A stretch of DNA of 64,000 nt from Chitinophaga eiseniae (GCF_900167135.1 NZ_FUWZ01000001.1:2094336-2158335); one strand, 5' to 3'; counted from the first letter of the stretch, positions 55,168-63,675 are shown. Numbers and translations are program-made. The notes: generated by a model not told the origin, from the sequence alone.

Positions 55168-55941
55168 TCAAGGGTTTGGTGCTGCCGGCATACCGGAAAC
55201 GTCCACCAAAGCCAGCGCGTTGTATGCGCCGTTTTTAAGGCTGTACAAGGCCCCGTTAACTTGCTGGTAGAACTCCACACCCAACGCCAGAAACAGCGGC
55301 TTGGTGGTGTTATCCGTCACATTTACGGTCAAATTCATGACAGCAGTCGGGGTTGCATCGATGGGCAGCTCTGCACTGGCAGCACTTCCATTGATGAATG
55401 TTTCCGCCTCGAAATCAATCTCCGCACCGGCCGCCTGGACTTTGAAATGGGTAGCACCTGCAGGAGCGGCCACCATGTTGATGGGGACGAACGCGGGAAT
55501 ATCGACGATCAGGGTTCCGGCAGCGCGATCAATAGCAGTGCTGAATGGAGCGTACAATGTACCGCCCAACCGTGCATTGCTGTTGAACTCAAAACCTTTG
55601 AGCAGCTCGGCCTCACCGTCGATGACGTTACGTTGTCCACGCACGTTGGTGGCATCTGCCTGAATCACCTTCACCATTTCACGGGTCAGGCGGGACGACA
55701 TATAACTGTCGCCTATGCTGAGCAGTAACGCCCGGAAGGCGGTCCGCAACAGTTTACCAGCTTTGCCGGCGCGTCCAAATTCCGCCCCGTTCTCACGGGT
55801 CCGGACAAATGCGGGATCTGTTGCGATGCGGTTGGCATCAATGCCGCCTTTCTCACGTGCCAGGTGTCCGGCTTTCGTTTTGTAAAAGGTGATATTGCCG
55901 ATTGTTCCTTTCAGGGGAATGATTCCACTTTGTCTTGCCAT
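55168..55941 (-). CDS. Conserved Bacteroidota protein of unknown function (structural-protein-like)
   Basis: The 257-residue protein opens ARQSGIIPLKGTIGNITFYK and continues HLAREKGGIDANRIATDPAF and RTRENGAEFGRAGKAGKLLR, a start I associate with a family that recurs in several copies per Bacteroidota genome. The second half looks all-beta (GTLYAPFSTAIDRAAGTLIV, VNVTDNTTKPLFLALG). No catalytic residues stand out. Phage- or tail-like structural use is a guess. I know no assigned function. Confidence 0.7.
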   Translation of the reverse strand: MARQSGIIPLKGTIGNITFYKTKAGHLAREKGGIDANRIATDPAFVRTRENGAEFGRAGKAGKLLRTAFRALLLSIGDSYMSSRLTREMVKVIQADATNVRGQRNVIDGEAELLKGFEFNSNARLGGTLYAPFSTAIDRAAGTLIVDIPAFVPINMVAAPAGATHFKVQAAGAEIDFEAETFINGSAASAELPIDATPTAVMNLTVNVTDNTTKPLFLALGVEFYQQVNGALYSLKNGAYNALALVDVSGMPAAPNP

Positions 55942-56082
55942 ATAGAAACAATTGAATGATAGAATGGGCTGTTTGCATAGCCAAGCCCGTTAGGCTCACA
56001 TCTGCGCAGGATGCACTACTTTTGCGGTAACCACCCCAAACCTAAGCCGGCATTTTAACCCAGAAAAATTTCCATTCCGATT

Positions 56083-56295
56083 ATGCCATTTTCGCAGAAA
56101 ATAGTACCTAACCGCATAGTGATTTATGCAAAAGACGTGATGAACATTACAGGCAGAAGTGAACGAACCGCCCGGAAGATCCTGCAACAAGTCCGGAAAA
56201 CAAATGGAAAAGGAAGAAGCGCTTTTGTTACGGTGGCGGAGTTTTGCCGTTACGCTGGACTGGAAGAGAGCAGTGTCCAGGAGTTTCTAAAGTAG
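56083..56295 (+). CDS. Small HTH-like protein, unknown function
   Basis: The 70-residue protein contains a probable helix-turn-helix: YAKDVMNITGRSERTARKIL and QQVRKTNGKGRSAFVTVAEF. The arginines of RSERTARKIL would face DNA. It is divergent from the orphan gene at 55,168 and convergent with the YegP-like gene. Similar small proteins accompany that orphan family in Bacteroidota, so it may regulate it. This link is from memory and is weak. Confidence 0.65.
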   Translation: MPFSQKIVPNRIVIYAKDVMNITGRSERTARKILQQVRKTNGKGRSAFVTVAEFCRYAGLEESSVQEFLK

Positions 56296-56312
56296 TAGAA
56301 GAAAGATAAAAG

Positions 56313-56346
56313 ATACATGGCCGGATATAACATTCCGGCCATGTAT
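56313..56346. terminator. Hairpin between convergent small genes
   Basis: A perfect 12-bp stem ATACATGGCCGG/CCGGCCATGTAT with a 10-nt loop separates the stops at 56,295 and 56,355. Confidence 0.75.
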
Positions 56347-56354
56347 GAAAAGTC

Positions 56355-56687
56355 TTATACAGTTTTGTCATCGACATTAGCCGCGGGAGCATTGCTTTTA
56401 ACAGAAGCAATACCGTTGTCACGGCCGGAGGTACTTTCATACATTTCGCTAGTGCCGATCACCTGGCCGTTAGTGGCCTTCAGGTTAAAATAGTGTTTCC
56501 CGTTAGAAGATGTTTTTTTCTCGAATCGTTCATCATGTTGGGAATTGGTTCGTACAGATTCAATGCCGTTTTCGCAATTTGCTTTGGTGGTGTAGCCTTC
56601 ACTGGCGAGAATAGTTTCTCCGTTACCAGCATTCAGTTTAAAACGAAATTCGCCTTTGGCGTCCTTGGAAATAACAAATTTACCCAT
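56355..56687 (-). CDS. YegP/DUF1508-family protein
   Basis: The protein is 110 residues from the ATG at 56,687. Two tandem DUF1508 repeats are visible: FVISKDAKGEFRFKLNAGNG with GIESVRTN, then KKTSSNGKHYFNLKATNGQV with GIASVKSN. Both keep the phenylalanine- and glycine-rich pattern of YegP. The biochemical role is not known. It is the last gene of the element, about 240 bp inside the candidate right arm site. Confidence 0.85.
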   Translation of the reverse strand: MGKFVISKDAKGEFRFKLNAGNGETILASEGYTTKANCENGIESVRTNSQHDERFEKKTSSNGKHYFNLKATNGQVIGTSEMYESTSGRDNGIASVKSNAPAANVDDKTV

Positions 56688-56922
56688 ATGGTTAAGTTTA
56701 AGTATCCTGAAGTTAAGCATTATTTCAAAACGGACTGCAGCGTTGCGGCAGTGGTACTTTAGTCTTGATAAGTATATAGGTCCGGTATATCAAAAGCGTA
56801 TATACGTCATATTTAGTGCGTCAAATATATTTTATCGCTGTTTGTGCTTATTTAGCAAGGGTTTTCGTATCTTTGTGATGTTGTAAAGTTCTTTCAAACC
56901 TCTACAAAATAAGCTATTCCGG

Positions 56923-56945
56923 AAGGATACAAAATCGGATACACT
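56923..56945. promoter_or_regulatory. GGATAC boxes, candidate integrase arm-binding sites (right end)
   Basis: AAGGATACA and CGGATACACT lie 14 bp apart, matching the left-end pair at 40,104-40,124, and start 46 bp inside the attR core. Confidence 0.65.
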
Positions 56946-56990
56946 AGCTTAAAAATCCTTTAGAAGCAGCGGCAATTAAGCCTTTGATAT

Positions 56991-57007
56991 AGTCCCAGCG
57001 GGATCAC
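56991..57007 (+). other. attR core
   Basis: An exact 17-bp copy of the tRNA-Lys 3' end (39,986-40,002), followed by AAACAA instead of an encoded CCA. Confidence 0.88.
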
Positions 57008-57018
57008 AAACAACTTAT

Positions 57019-57050
57019 AAACCTCGCGCATGGCGCGGGGTTTCGTTTTT
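57019..57050 (+). terminator. Probable original tRNA-Lys terminator
   Basis: An 11-bp stem, AAACCTCGCGC with GCGCGGGGTTT (one G-T), ATG loop, then a T run. It lies 11 nt past attR, where the tRNA terminator would be before insertion. Confidence 0.8.
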
Positions 57051-57309
57051 TAGTTGAGCGTTTAGTCGAGTTCCTTCTGTATAACCCCGATTTCTTTCCT
57101 GTACTTTATACAGGTTAATCAGCTTTTACTAAGATATGAAATATCTGTTTGGGATTAATTTTTAACGACTATGTTGAATGGATATTTGTGAATTCCAAGG
57201 GGATTTTGCATCAATAGTGTTTCTTTAAATAAGGAAGACCTGAGTATGTCAGGTCCCCTTAGGTATCTTTGTTAGTTATTAGTAGCATCCTTTTTATCTA
57301 AATTTTTCG

Positions 57310-59649
57310 CTAAACTCTAACTCTAACATCAGTGCTGAGGTTGATGTTATTGTGTATGAAGCCTCTTGAAGTCAATAGATTCGTGGTAAGATCATAAACT
57401 TTATGCTTTTGTCTATTATCTCGAATTGTTAGGATCAGACAGTAATTTTGACTTAAAACAATTCCATCAGCAACACTTCTGCCAGAAATATAGTCTCTAA
57501 ATAGACCCTCTACCTCGAGATACCAGTGCTTAGGAGCAGTAAGATGCCTATCTGAATTTGCTGGCGTCATATCCTCAAGGTTTACTGCATATTTTTTTAT
57601 AGGATGAAATTTATCGCCATATTGCACTAACGTTCTCTCATGAGCAAATCTTCCGGTTGTATCTGCTCTAGAATTAGCTGAATAAAGACTTGGATGAAGC
57701 AGGTTCTTTCCACCTAAATGGCTTATAGGGTTTTGTTTATTATCTCTTTTTCTCACGCCGTCGTGTGTACCAAAACGAAATTCAATATTTGATTGGCAGT
57801 ACTCGCCTCCTTGGTTTTCTGCAAACATTGGTTGAGTAACTAGAGTAGCAATGATTTCTCCGTAATATTTGCCATTTTCGATTAAAGCGTCTGGGAATGG
57901 GAAGTCCAGCATTTGTATCCAATTACCTTTGGCGAGGCTATCTTGTAAAATTAGCGTGATTTCGTATGGATCATTGTAAAGAATATTGTCTAAGCTGCTA
58001 GGTACTCCGTAGCCAAGCATTGTCAATCTTTCCTTTGTTGGTATTGACAATGAAGAAGGGTATTTGGCAGAATGAACGGTAAGTGCTTTTATTAGCAGTG
58101 GGTTAAAAGTTTCCTTTAACGAATGATTAATTCCGCCAACTAACGAAGATATTCTCGGGGTAGAAAAGCTAGTTCCTACATTCGAAACTATTTGCCCATT
58201 TGTTGAAAATGAATGAACTCCGGTAATTACCATTCTATTACTTGATGGATCGACACCTGCATTGCCGCCTATATGTGTAAGTTCGGGTTTATTTATGTAT
58301 GAAGGTCCCAACCCAACACGAGAAAAAGGGGATGGGTGAAAAGTTTCGGCTTGATCATATTGACCTTTGTTGTGTGCAATCGATCCAACAACCAATGATA
58401 AAACTGAATCTGCAGATCGAGATATTCTGCTGACAGGATGATTTCTCATGAAATTTGTGCAATTGCCGGCAGATTTGCAAATAATAACTTCATTTTCACT
58501 TTGGATTTGATCTAAGGCCATTCCAAAAGGTGAAAAGGTATTAATATCAGCTTCTTGAGAAGATCCAAGTGATAAATTCCATGTTTTTATGTTTTTATGT
58601 TTACTTATAGCCTCTCTAACATGTTCTACTAAATCACTCTCTTCGATTGTGTCTTTTTTGGGGTCTGGAATTATCGCAGCGTCGAAAATATAGCATCCTC
58701 CTACTCCATTGGGGTGTACTTTTTCTAACTCATCTCCATAGACAACAATTCCCGCGACGAATGTTCCGTGTGACTCATCCTTTCTATCTTGTGGTACCTT
58801 TGAAAATTTTTCGGTAAGTAGCCACGGTTTTAAGTGGGGGATGGCAGTTATCCCTGAGTCGAGAATCCCAATGGTGGGATATGATTTTCCTTCTTCGGGG
58901 TATTTAATGGGGATATTCAATGACTCTCCGTCAGGTATAGAATCGAATGTAATCGTGAAGCGAGGCATTACATATAACGTTTCTAGGGCCTCAAATGTTC
59001 TCAAATCTTCAATAGAATCAAATGTGACATCTGCTATTCTGTATATAATTAAGTCAGGAGTATAGTTTACTTTTTTGAAAGTTATTCCTTTCTTCTTGCA
59101 TGCGGTTTCAAATACTTTACAGACAGAGTTGTTTAGATGATAGTTCTGATAGTTAATTAAAGATACTCTTAAAGGTTGTTGCGTCCAGTCTTCGTTAAGA
59201 ATTATATCAGGGGAATATTGGCTCATTTCAGTTATGGCGGCTATCCCTTTTTGGTGCTTCTGTCTATTGTTTAGATTCTTTTGGATTTTACGTATTTGGT
59301 CGATAGTATTTACTTTAATCAACAAATCACGATTGTTGACCATGCCAATTACATTTTGTTGGTCGTTGTCATTAAATATTTGGCAGATATCTGGTCGATG
59401 TGATTTAGCTATCGCTTTATCGTGAATGTTTAGGCGAAGAACCGCGGGGATGAAGTTTCGATCCTGTGGGCGCTGATCTAGCCAAGTGATCGCATCTGTA
59501 AGTACAGTATTGAAAGTATCTACTCTTTGATTTAACTCCTCCGTGGTTAGTTTTGCCCACGGTGGAAGCTCGCTACTTCCGCCGCCTTCTGGATTTCTGT
59601 CATCAATATTCTTCCTTTTTTCAAATATTTTTATCGGTAAGTTCTTCAT
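57310..59649 (-). CDS. ietS: Subtilisin-like serine protease of an IetAS-type defence pair
   Basis: The 779-residue S8 peptidase has Asp264 in IGILDSGIT, His294 in DESHGTFVAG, the oxyanion Asn396 in CKSAGNC, and the nucleophile Ser494 in VGTSFSTPRI. There is no signal peptide, so it acts in the cytoplasm. About 250 residues precede the catalytic domain and 280 follow. It lies 12 bp after an AAA ATPase gene. This ATPase-subtilase pair matches the reported anti-phage system IetAS. The activating signal and protein targets are not visible. Confidence 0.8.
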   Translation of the reverse strand: MKNLPIKIFEKRKNIDDRNPEGGGSSELPPWAKLTTEELNQRVDTFNTVLTDAITWLDQRPQDRNFIPAVLRLNIHDKAIAKSHRPDICQIFNDNDQQNVIGMVNNRDLLIKVNTIDQIRKIQKNLNNRQKHQKGIAAITEMSQYSPDIILNEDWTQQPLRVSLINYQNYHLNNSVCKVFETACKKKGITFKKVNYTPDLIIYRIADVTFDSIEDLRTFEALETLYVMPRFTITFDSIPDGESLNIPIKYPEEGKSYPTIGILDSGITAIPHLKPWLLTEKFSKVPQDRKDESHGTFVAGIVVYGDELEKVHPNGVGGCYIFDAAIIPDPKKDTIEESDLVEHVREAISKHKNIKTWNLSLGSSQEADINTFSPFGMALDQIQSENEVIICKSAGNCTNFMRNHPVSRISRSADSVLSLVVGSIAHNKGQYDQAETFHPSPFSRVGLGPSYINKPELTHIGGNAGVDPSSNRMVITGVHSFSTNGQIVSNVGTSFSTPRISSLVGGINHSLKETFNPLLIKALTVHSAKYPSSLSIPTKERLTMLGYGVPSSLDNILYNDPYEITLILQDSLAKGNWIQMLDFPFPDALIENGKYYGEIIATLVTQPMFAENQGGEYCQSNIEFRFGTHDGVRKRDNKQNPISHLGGKNLLHPSLYSANSRADTTGRFAHERTLVQYGDKFHPIKKYAVNLEDMTPANSDRHLTAPKHWYLEVEGLFRDYISGRSVADGIVLSQNYCLILTIRDNRQKHKVYDLTTNLLTSRGFIHNNINLSTDVRVRV

Positions 59650-59661
59650 AACTATTGAATT

Positions 59662-60756
59662 TTATTTTTTATCCAAAATATTTGTCGCTTGCCGGTATGA
59701 AATGCCCAAATATTGGGCAATTGCTGGCTTTGAGCAGCCGTTTTCTTCTAAGAATTTGGCTAAAAGGGCGGTATCATGTTTATTGTTGTTCCTGAATAAG
59801 AATAATTGCGTGAGAATATCCTCTAAGACAATTTCTTCTTTGTCTTGAATAATGCCTTTTGAAATAGTATTATTAAAAATTGTTTTTACCTCCGAAAAGG
59901 AAAGCCCCGACATACTTTCAGCTGCGAGTTCTTCTTTTTTGGAGTCTTCTAGGATGTTGTTTTTGAATTGGGAAAGGCTGCTATATAAAAGTTGGGATAT
60001 TGCTTTTTTATCTGGCTTGGTTACGTCTACAATATAACTAAACCTTCTCCATATTGCTTTGTCCAGTAATTCGTGGTGATTAGTGGCAGTAATCAGAATA
60101 TTGCCGGCTGCGGTGTATTCATCAATGTTTTGAAGTAAACTATTTATTACCCTCTTTAATTCTCCAAGTTCGTGTTGGTCGTCTCTGGCTTTTCCAATAG
60201 CATCAAATTCATCTAAAAATAATATACAAGGACGGCTAGATGCAAAATCGAAAATCCTTCTTATGTTCTTTGCTGTGTTTCCAAGTAGTGAGGATATAAG
60301 GGAGTCCAAGCGAGCAATCACTAAAGGTAATTGTAATCTGTGAGCAATAAACTTTGCAATTGTTGTCTTTCCGCACCCAGGAGGGCCATATAGAAGCAAT
60401 GATGCATTAAGCTCTATGCCTGCTTTTAATAATTTATTTCTATGCTGTACCGTTGAGATAAAAGTGTTTATTGTGTTATGCATTGATTCTGAAAAGATTA
60501 CTTCATGCATATTGGCTTCTGGTAATAGAACATCAGCCATTGTTAATCTGCTTTCTTGGTCGACCGGAGCATTTATTAATTGATCGCTAAAGACTGAGTT
60601 GATTCTTTTTTTTGTTAGTACACTTTCAATCCTATCTGCAGTCTTATTATCTCCATCTTTTCTTAAATTCTCAACAAGGAGGTTAGCGTAACTCATTACT
60701 TTTCCCGTGTCGCTTTTTAATGCCCCTTCAATAATTCTTATAATCTCTGTATACAT
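59662..60756 (-). CDS. ietA: AAA+ ATPase of an IetAS-type defence pair
   Basis: The 364-residue protein has an N-terminal helical part (1-85), then an AAA+ core. Walker A is GPPGCGKT (124-131), Walker B LFLDEFD (179-185), sensor 1 TATNHH, and the Arg finger region IWRRF near 238. The C terminus ends in a helix-turn-helix-like segment (KPAIAQYLGISYRQATNI). It is transcribed first, before the subtilase. In IetAS the ATPase and protease are both needed for protection. The C-terminal HTH-like tail might be a substrate or DNA contact. Confidence 0.8.
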   Translation of the reverse strand: MYTEIIRIIEGALKSDTGKVMSYANLLVENLRKDGDNKTADRIESVLTKKRINSVFSDQLINAPVDQESRLTMADVLLPEANMHEVIFSESMHNTINTFISTVQHRNKLLKAGIELNASLLLYGPPGCGKTTIAKFIAHRLQLPLVIARLDSLISSLLGNTAKNIRRIFDFASSRPCILFLDEFDAIGKARDDQHELGELKRVINSLLQNIDEYTAAGNILITATNHHELLDKAIWRRFSYIVDVTKPDKKAISQLLYSSLSQFKNNILEDSKKEELAAESMSGLSFSEVKTIFNNTISKGIIQDKEEIVLEDILTQLFLFRNNNKHDTALLAKFLEENGCSKPAIAQYLGISYRQATNILDKK

Positions 60757-60965
60757 AGGTTTTTCTTTTTGACTTTGTAAAAATATGGCATTTTTTGGTA
60801 TAAAAACATGTTTTTGTGATAAAAGTTTTCATTTTTCGATAAATTAATAATTTATGACGATAAAATTTGTTGTTTTATGGAGCTTTTAGATTATTCGTAT
60901 TAATAAATATTTACATATGAATAGATTCTGTTTTATTTTATTATTTTTAGATAAAGGATTCGTGT

Positions 60966-61679
60966 ATGAAAAAGAATTTGCAGCGTATGGCATCCTTTGC
61001 CACTTTTGACCTCCCTCTTAATGTAGGCTATAATCAGCTACAACTACTCGCAATTCACAAAGAAAAAACGGCAACTACTCCCCGTTGGAATATTGAAGGC
61101 ACACGGAGAAAGCTAATCGCTCATTATTGGTATGGGCATGTGTTTTATCACTTTCTGTCATTGTTTGGCGTTGCACTGCTTGTTATTTTGCTGTTTAGCC
61201 CTTATTTTAATTTGCTTTACTTATCTGTACTATGTATGATGGGGGGCATAAGTTTTGGGGTAGTCTACTTTTGCATCTATTTGCCTTCTTTTTCGTCAGC
61301 CTTTCTTCCGCAGTTGGAAACGTTGGTTGCAAACCACAAGAGGGCGCAGATTGAAATACCACAGACTAAAAGTGCTAAAACCCAATCTAAAATCCCGGCC
61401 CTAACAGTTACCCTTTATGCACTTTTCAAAACCGCGGGTGTCGAAAGAGTCGCTTCTGACGCCTTTTCTGCTCAGATGGTAAACAGATTAACCGGTGTGG
61501 ATACTGATAGCATTAAAGAAAATCTTCGGAGGATTATACACCCAAAGAATTTAACCATCAAAGAACGTGCAGAAATAGTAAAAGGTATAGCCGTTGCAAG
61601 GGGGTACTTTGAGAAATTGGACCACTTGCCGGCTATTAAGTTATTGGATGAGCTGGAAATGAAACTGAAAGGGGTCTAA
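60966..61679 (+). CDS. Membrane protein of the mobilization region, unknown function
   Basis: The 237-residue protein has two adjacent membrane segments (FLSLFGVALLVILLF and LLYLSVLCMMGGISFGVVYF, about 62-110) between a charged N-terminal region and a helical C-terminal cytosolic domain (KTAGVERVASDAFSAQMVNR to the end). I recognise no family. It is divergent from the IetAS operon and co-directional with the helix-turn-helix, mobC and relaxase genes. It may be an accessory protein of the mobilizable element. Confidence 0.6.
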   Translation: MKKNLQRMASFATFDLPLNVGYNQLQLLAIHKEKTATTPRWNIEGTRRKLIAHYWYGHVFYHFLSLFGVALLVILLFSPYFNLLYLSVLCMMGGISFGVVYFCIYLPSFSSAFLPQLETLVANHKRAQIEIPQTKSAKTQSKIPALTVTLYALFKTAGVERVASDAFSAQMVNRLTGVDTDSIKENLRRIIHPKNLTIKERAEIVKGIAVARGYFEKLDHLPAIKLLDELEMKLKGV

Positions 61680-61775
61680 AGGCCCTTTTTTTAGTCTCAG
61701 GCCCTAGGTTTAAGTATACTTAGTTTTTTTCAGCTTGCCTGTAGGCGTATGTTTGTCGCCTAAAACAGTAAGTGT

Positions 61776-62114
61776 ATGAAAGAAAATGTGCAAATTGAGA
61801 AAACTGTAACCCCCATGTTGTTTCCTTTTGATCCCGACCAGTATTGGCAACGGATTAGACTCATTATCCGGGAGGAAGTTACAAATGTTGAAAAGAGTAA
61901 ACCCGCTCAACCGCTCTATGAAACACCCGGAATGACCTACAAGCCCCTTTTAAAGCTCGTAGAAGTCTGCGACCTATTTCAGGTTACCAAACCCACTATT
62001 TACGATTGGATCAGGCACGGGAAGCTAAAACGCTGTAAGATCCGATCCCGTGTATTCTTTCTTTGGAATGACATACAGGAATTGTTAAAGACCGAAGAAG
62101 GCCGCAAAGATTAA
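61776..62114 (+). CDS. Helix-turn-helix (excisionase-like) protein
   Basis: The 112-residue protein has a C-terminal winged HTH: LVEVCDLFQVTKPTIYDWIR, then HGKLKRCKIRSRVFFLWNDI. This HTH_17 layout is the same class as the gene at 43,489. Such proteins act as excision or mobilization regulators. It is the last gene before the stem-loop array, which begins at its stop codon. Confidence 0.85.
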   Translation: MKENVQIEKTVTPMLFPFDPDQYWQRIRLIIREEVTNVEKSKPAQPLYETPGMTYKPLLKLVEVCDLFQVTKPTIYDWIRHGKLKRCKIRSRVFFLWNDIQELLKTEEGRKD

Positions 62115-62490
62115 ACGTTCAGCTTTGCTGCCCGTTTGCGATGATTGAACAGACAGCTTCGCTATCTGTTCCGCGGAGATTGAACTGGCAGCGTTGCCAC
62201 CAGTTCGGGGAGATGATACAGGCAGCTACGCTACCTGTATGCGGAGATAAACCGGACGGCTTTGCCATCCGGTTGCGGAGGTCGAACGGCTCTACGCTCC
62301 GTTAGCGAGCGGTGTTTTTGCTGCGCAAAAACCGCTCGCCCCCTCGCTCCCGTTGGTCGCAAGGGGGATAATGCAGCGGAGATTGTAGCGGAGGATGACG
62401 GGCAGCTTCGCTACCCGTCTGCGGAGAAAGTACCGGCGGCAATGCCGCCGGTACGGGAAGATCGGACAGGGCAGCAAAGCTGCCAGCCCT
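62114..62490 (-). repeat. Array of about eleven stem-loops at 34-nt spacing, upstream of mobC
   Basis: Hairpins lie at 62,114-62,136, 62,148-62,170, 62,183-62,205, 62,217-62,239, 62,250-62,274, 62,285-62,303, 62,305-62,339, 62,339-62,367, 62,397-62,419, 62,431-62,453 and 62,469-62,490. Six have an exact 10-3-10 plan. Linkers share a GCGGAGAT-like motif. The outer stems differ but remain complementary. On the minus strand several loops are GNA (GAA, GTA) closed by GC/GC, and mismatches become G-T. No open frame here is credible. Confidence 0.9.
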
Positions 62491-62512
62491 CAAAGATTAA
62501 AACGTAGCAGTT

Positions 62513-62875
62513 ATGGAACAGACGCAGGAAAAGAAGAAAGGTAAAGGCGGCAGGCCGCCTAAAGCCGTAAAGAAAGAAATTCGTACGGGTATACGGTTTA
62601 CCAGAGCCGAGTATTTTATCGTCAAAGAAAAGGCCATTAAAGCAGGTTTGCGCTACACTGGCTATATCCGTCAGATGGCATTGTTTGGAGGTGTTATAGC
62701 CCGTTTAAACGACGAGGAACGGGCATATATCAAACAGTTAATAGGGATGGCAAATAATATCAATCAGGTATCGAAACAAGCCCACAAAGAGGGCATGTTA
62801 AATGCCATGCTACTTTTTGAAAGTTACCGTAGCCAGATTGATAACCTATTAAACTGGTTAAGACGTGATAAGTAA
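62513..62875 (+). CDS. mobC: MobC-like mobilization accessory protein
   Basis: The 120-residue protein has a lysine-rich start (KKKGKGGRPPKAVKKEIRTG), a ribbon-helix-helix-like RFTRAEYFIVKEKAIKAG, and the MobC hallmark LIGMANNINQVSKQAHKEG at about 85-103. MobC binds near oriT and helps the relaxase open the DNA. Its last codons overlap the relaxase start by 11 bp. The stem-loop array ends 22 bp upstream. Confidence 0.85.
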   Translation: MEQTQEKKKGKGGRPPKAVKKEIRTGIRFTRAEYFIVKEKAIKAGLRYTGYIRQMALFGGVIARLNDEERAYIKQLIGMANNINQVSKQAHKEGMLNAMLLFESYRSQIDNLLNWLRRDK

Positions 62876-63638
62876 AGTAATTACCGGTAAATCTTTTTAT
62901 GGCTGCTGTCGTTATGTTTGCGCAGATGAACAGAGGGCCGAAATACTGGAGGCAGAAGGGGTCAGAGATTACAGCTACCGGCATATGGGCAATGATTTTG
63001 AAATGAGCCGGCAACAGTTACCAGACAAGCGAAAGGCTGTTTTTCATGGCATCCTTAGCTTTTATCCTGGTGAACAGTTGACGAATGAAGCAATGGCGCA
63101 GATAGGGCGGGAATACCTCGAAAAGCTAGGTATCACTAATACCCAGTACGTAATAACAAAGCATACCGATACCGATCATTTACACCTGCATATCATTGCA
63201 AATTTGGTTAACAACCGGGGGAAGGCAATCCGTGATAACTGGATAGGGTTACGGGGGAAGAAGGCAGCGCAGCAGCTTACGCAAAAGTATCAGCTTATTC
63301 CTGCTATCGAAAAGAAAATAGCCCTTACCAATCTGCAAGCCCTCAACCAAGAAGAGGCGGCCCGTTATGAAATCTTTCAGGCCATCGAAGCAGTATTGCT
63401 CTACTGTAAAACCTTTCCAGCATTGGAAAAGGAGCTGATGAAAAAAGGAATAGACATACAGTACAAGTATAAAGGGGATACACAACAATTACAGGGGATT
63501 AGTTTTAAAAAAGGTTTGTATGCCTTTAAAGGTAGCAGCATTGATCGCAAGTATTCTGTAGCTGGCTTGCAAAAGTCAATGCAGCAGCAGATTACACAGG
63601 AGCAAAAGCAGTCAGATAGGCGCGGTATGCGTTTGTAA
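62865..63638 (+). CDS. mobB: Relaxase (MobA/MobB-type, MOBP-like)
   Basis: The 257-residue protein has the Bacteroidota relaxase start FYGCCRYVCADEQRAEIL and the metal-binding histidine motif HTDTDHLHLHIIANLV (His100, His105, His107, His109). The catalytic tyrosine should lie near the N terminus (YGCCRY or YSYRH). It starts at a GTG that overlaps mobC. The protein nicks oriT and leads single-stranded DNA into a conjugation channel supplied by another element. At 257 residues it is short but complete for this group. Confidence 0.88.
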   Translation: MISKVITGKSFYGCCRYVCADEQRAEILEAEGVRDYSYRHMGNDFEMSRQQLPDKRKAVFHGILSFYPGEQLTNEAMAQIGREYLEKLGITNTQYVITKHTDTDHLHLHIIANLVNNRGKAIRDNWIGLRGKKAAQQLTQKYQLIPAIEKKIALTNLQALNQEEAARYEIFQAIEAVLLYCKTFPALEKELMKKGIDIQYKYKGDTQQLQGISFKKGLYAFKGSSIDRKYSVAGLQKSMQQQITQEQKQSDRRGMRL

Positions 63639-63675
63639 CAGTAAACTTATTTAAGAATGAATTAAACTATGTATT

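Larger units (their letters stand above)
40003..57007. mobile_element. Integrative element at tRNA-Lys, about 17 kb
   Basis: The element is bounded by exact 17-bp tRNA-derived direct repeats. A tyrosine integrase is the first gene inside the left end, and paired GGATAC boxes occur near both ends. Inside are RteC-like, helix-turn-helix, replication initiator and helicase-loader genes. AT-rich methyltransferase/HNH/nuclease-helicase cargo follows, then toxin genes and small orphan genes. A terminator-like hairpin just outside the right end looks like the tRNA's original one. No relaxase lies inside, so transfer would need help or a different mechanism. Confidence 0.8.
56688..57309. other. Right element end and junction with the IetAS region
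   Basis: No gene is visible. The stretch holds the GGATAC boxes (56,923-56,945), attR core (56,991-57,007), a terminator (57,019-57,050) and AT-rich sequence before the protease stop. It marks the border of the tRNA-Lys element. Confidence 0.65.

Noticed and set aside
62114..62490. CRISPR array
   Set aside because: Units are hairpins with differing stems and short shared linkers. There are no identical direct repeats of 25-40 nt, and no cas genes lie nearby.
62262..62507. Short frames on both strands through the stem-loop array
   Set aside because: They translate the repeats without any consistent protein pattern, and stem complementarity, not codon structure, is conserved.
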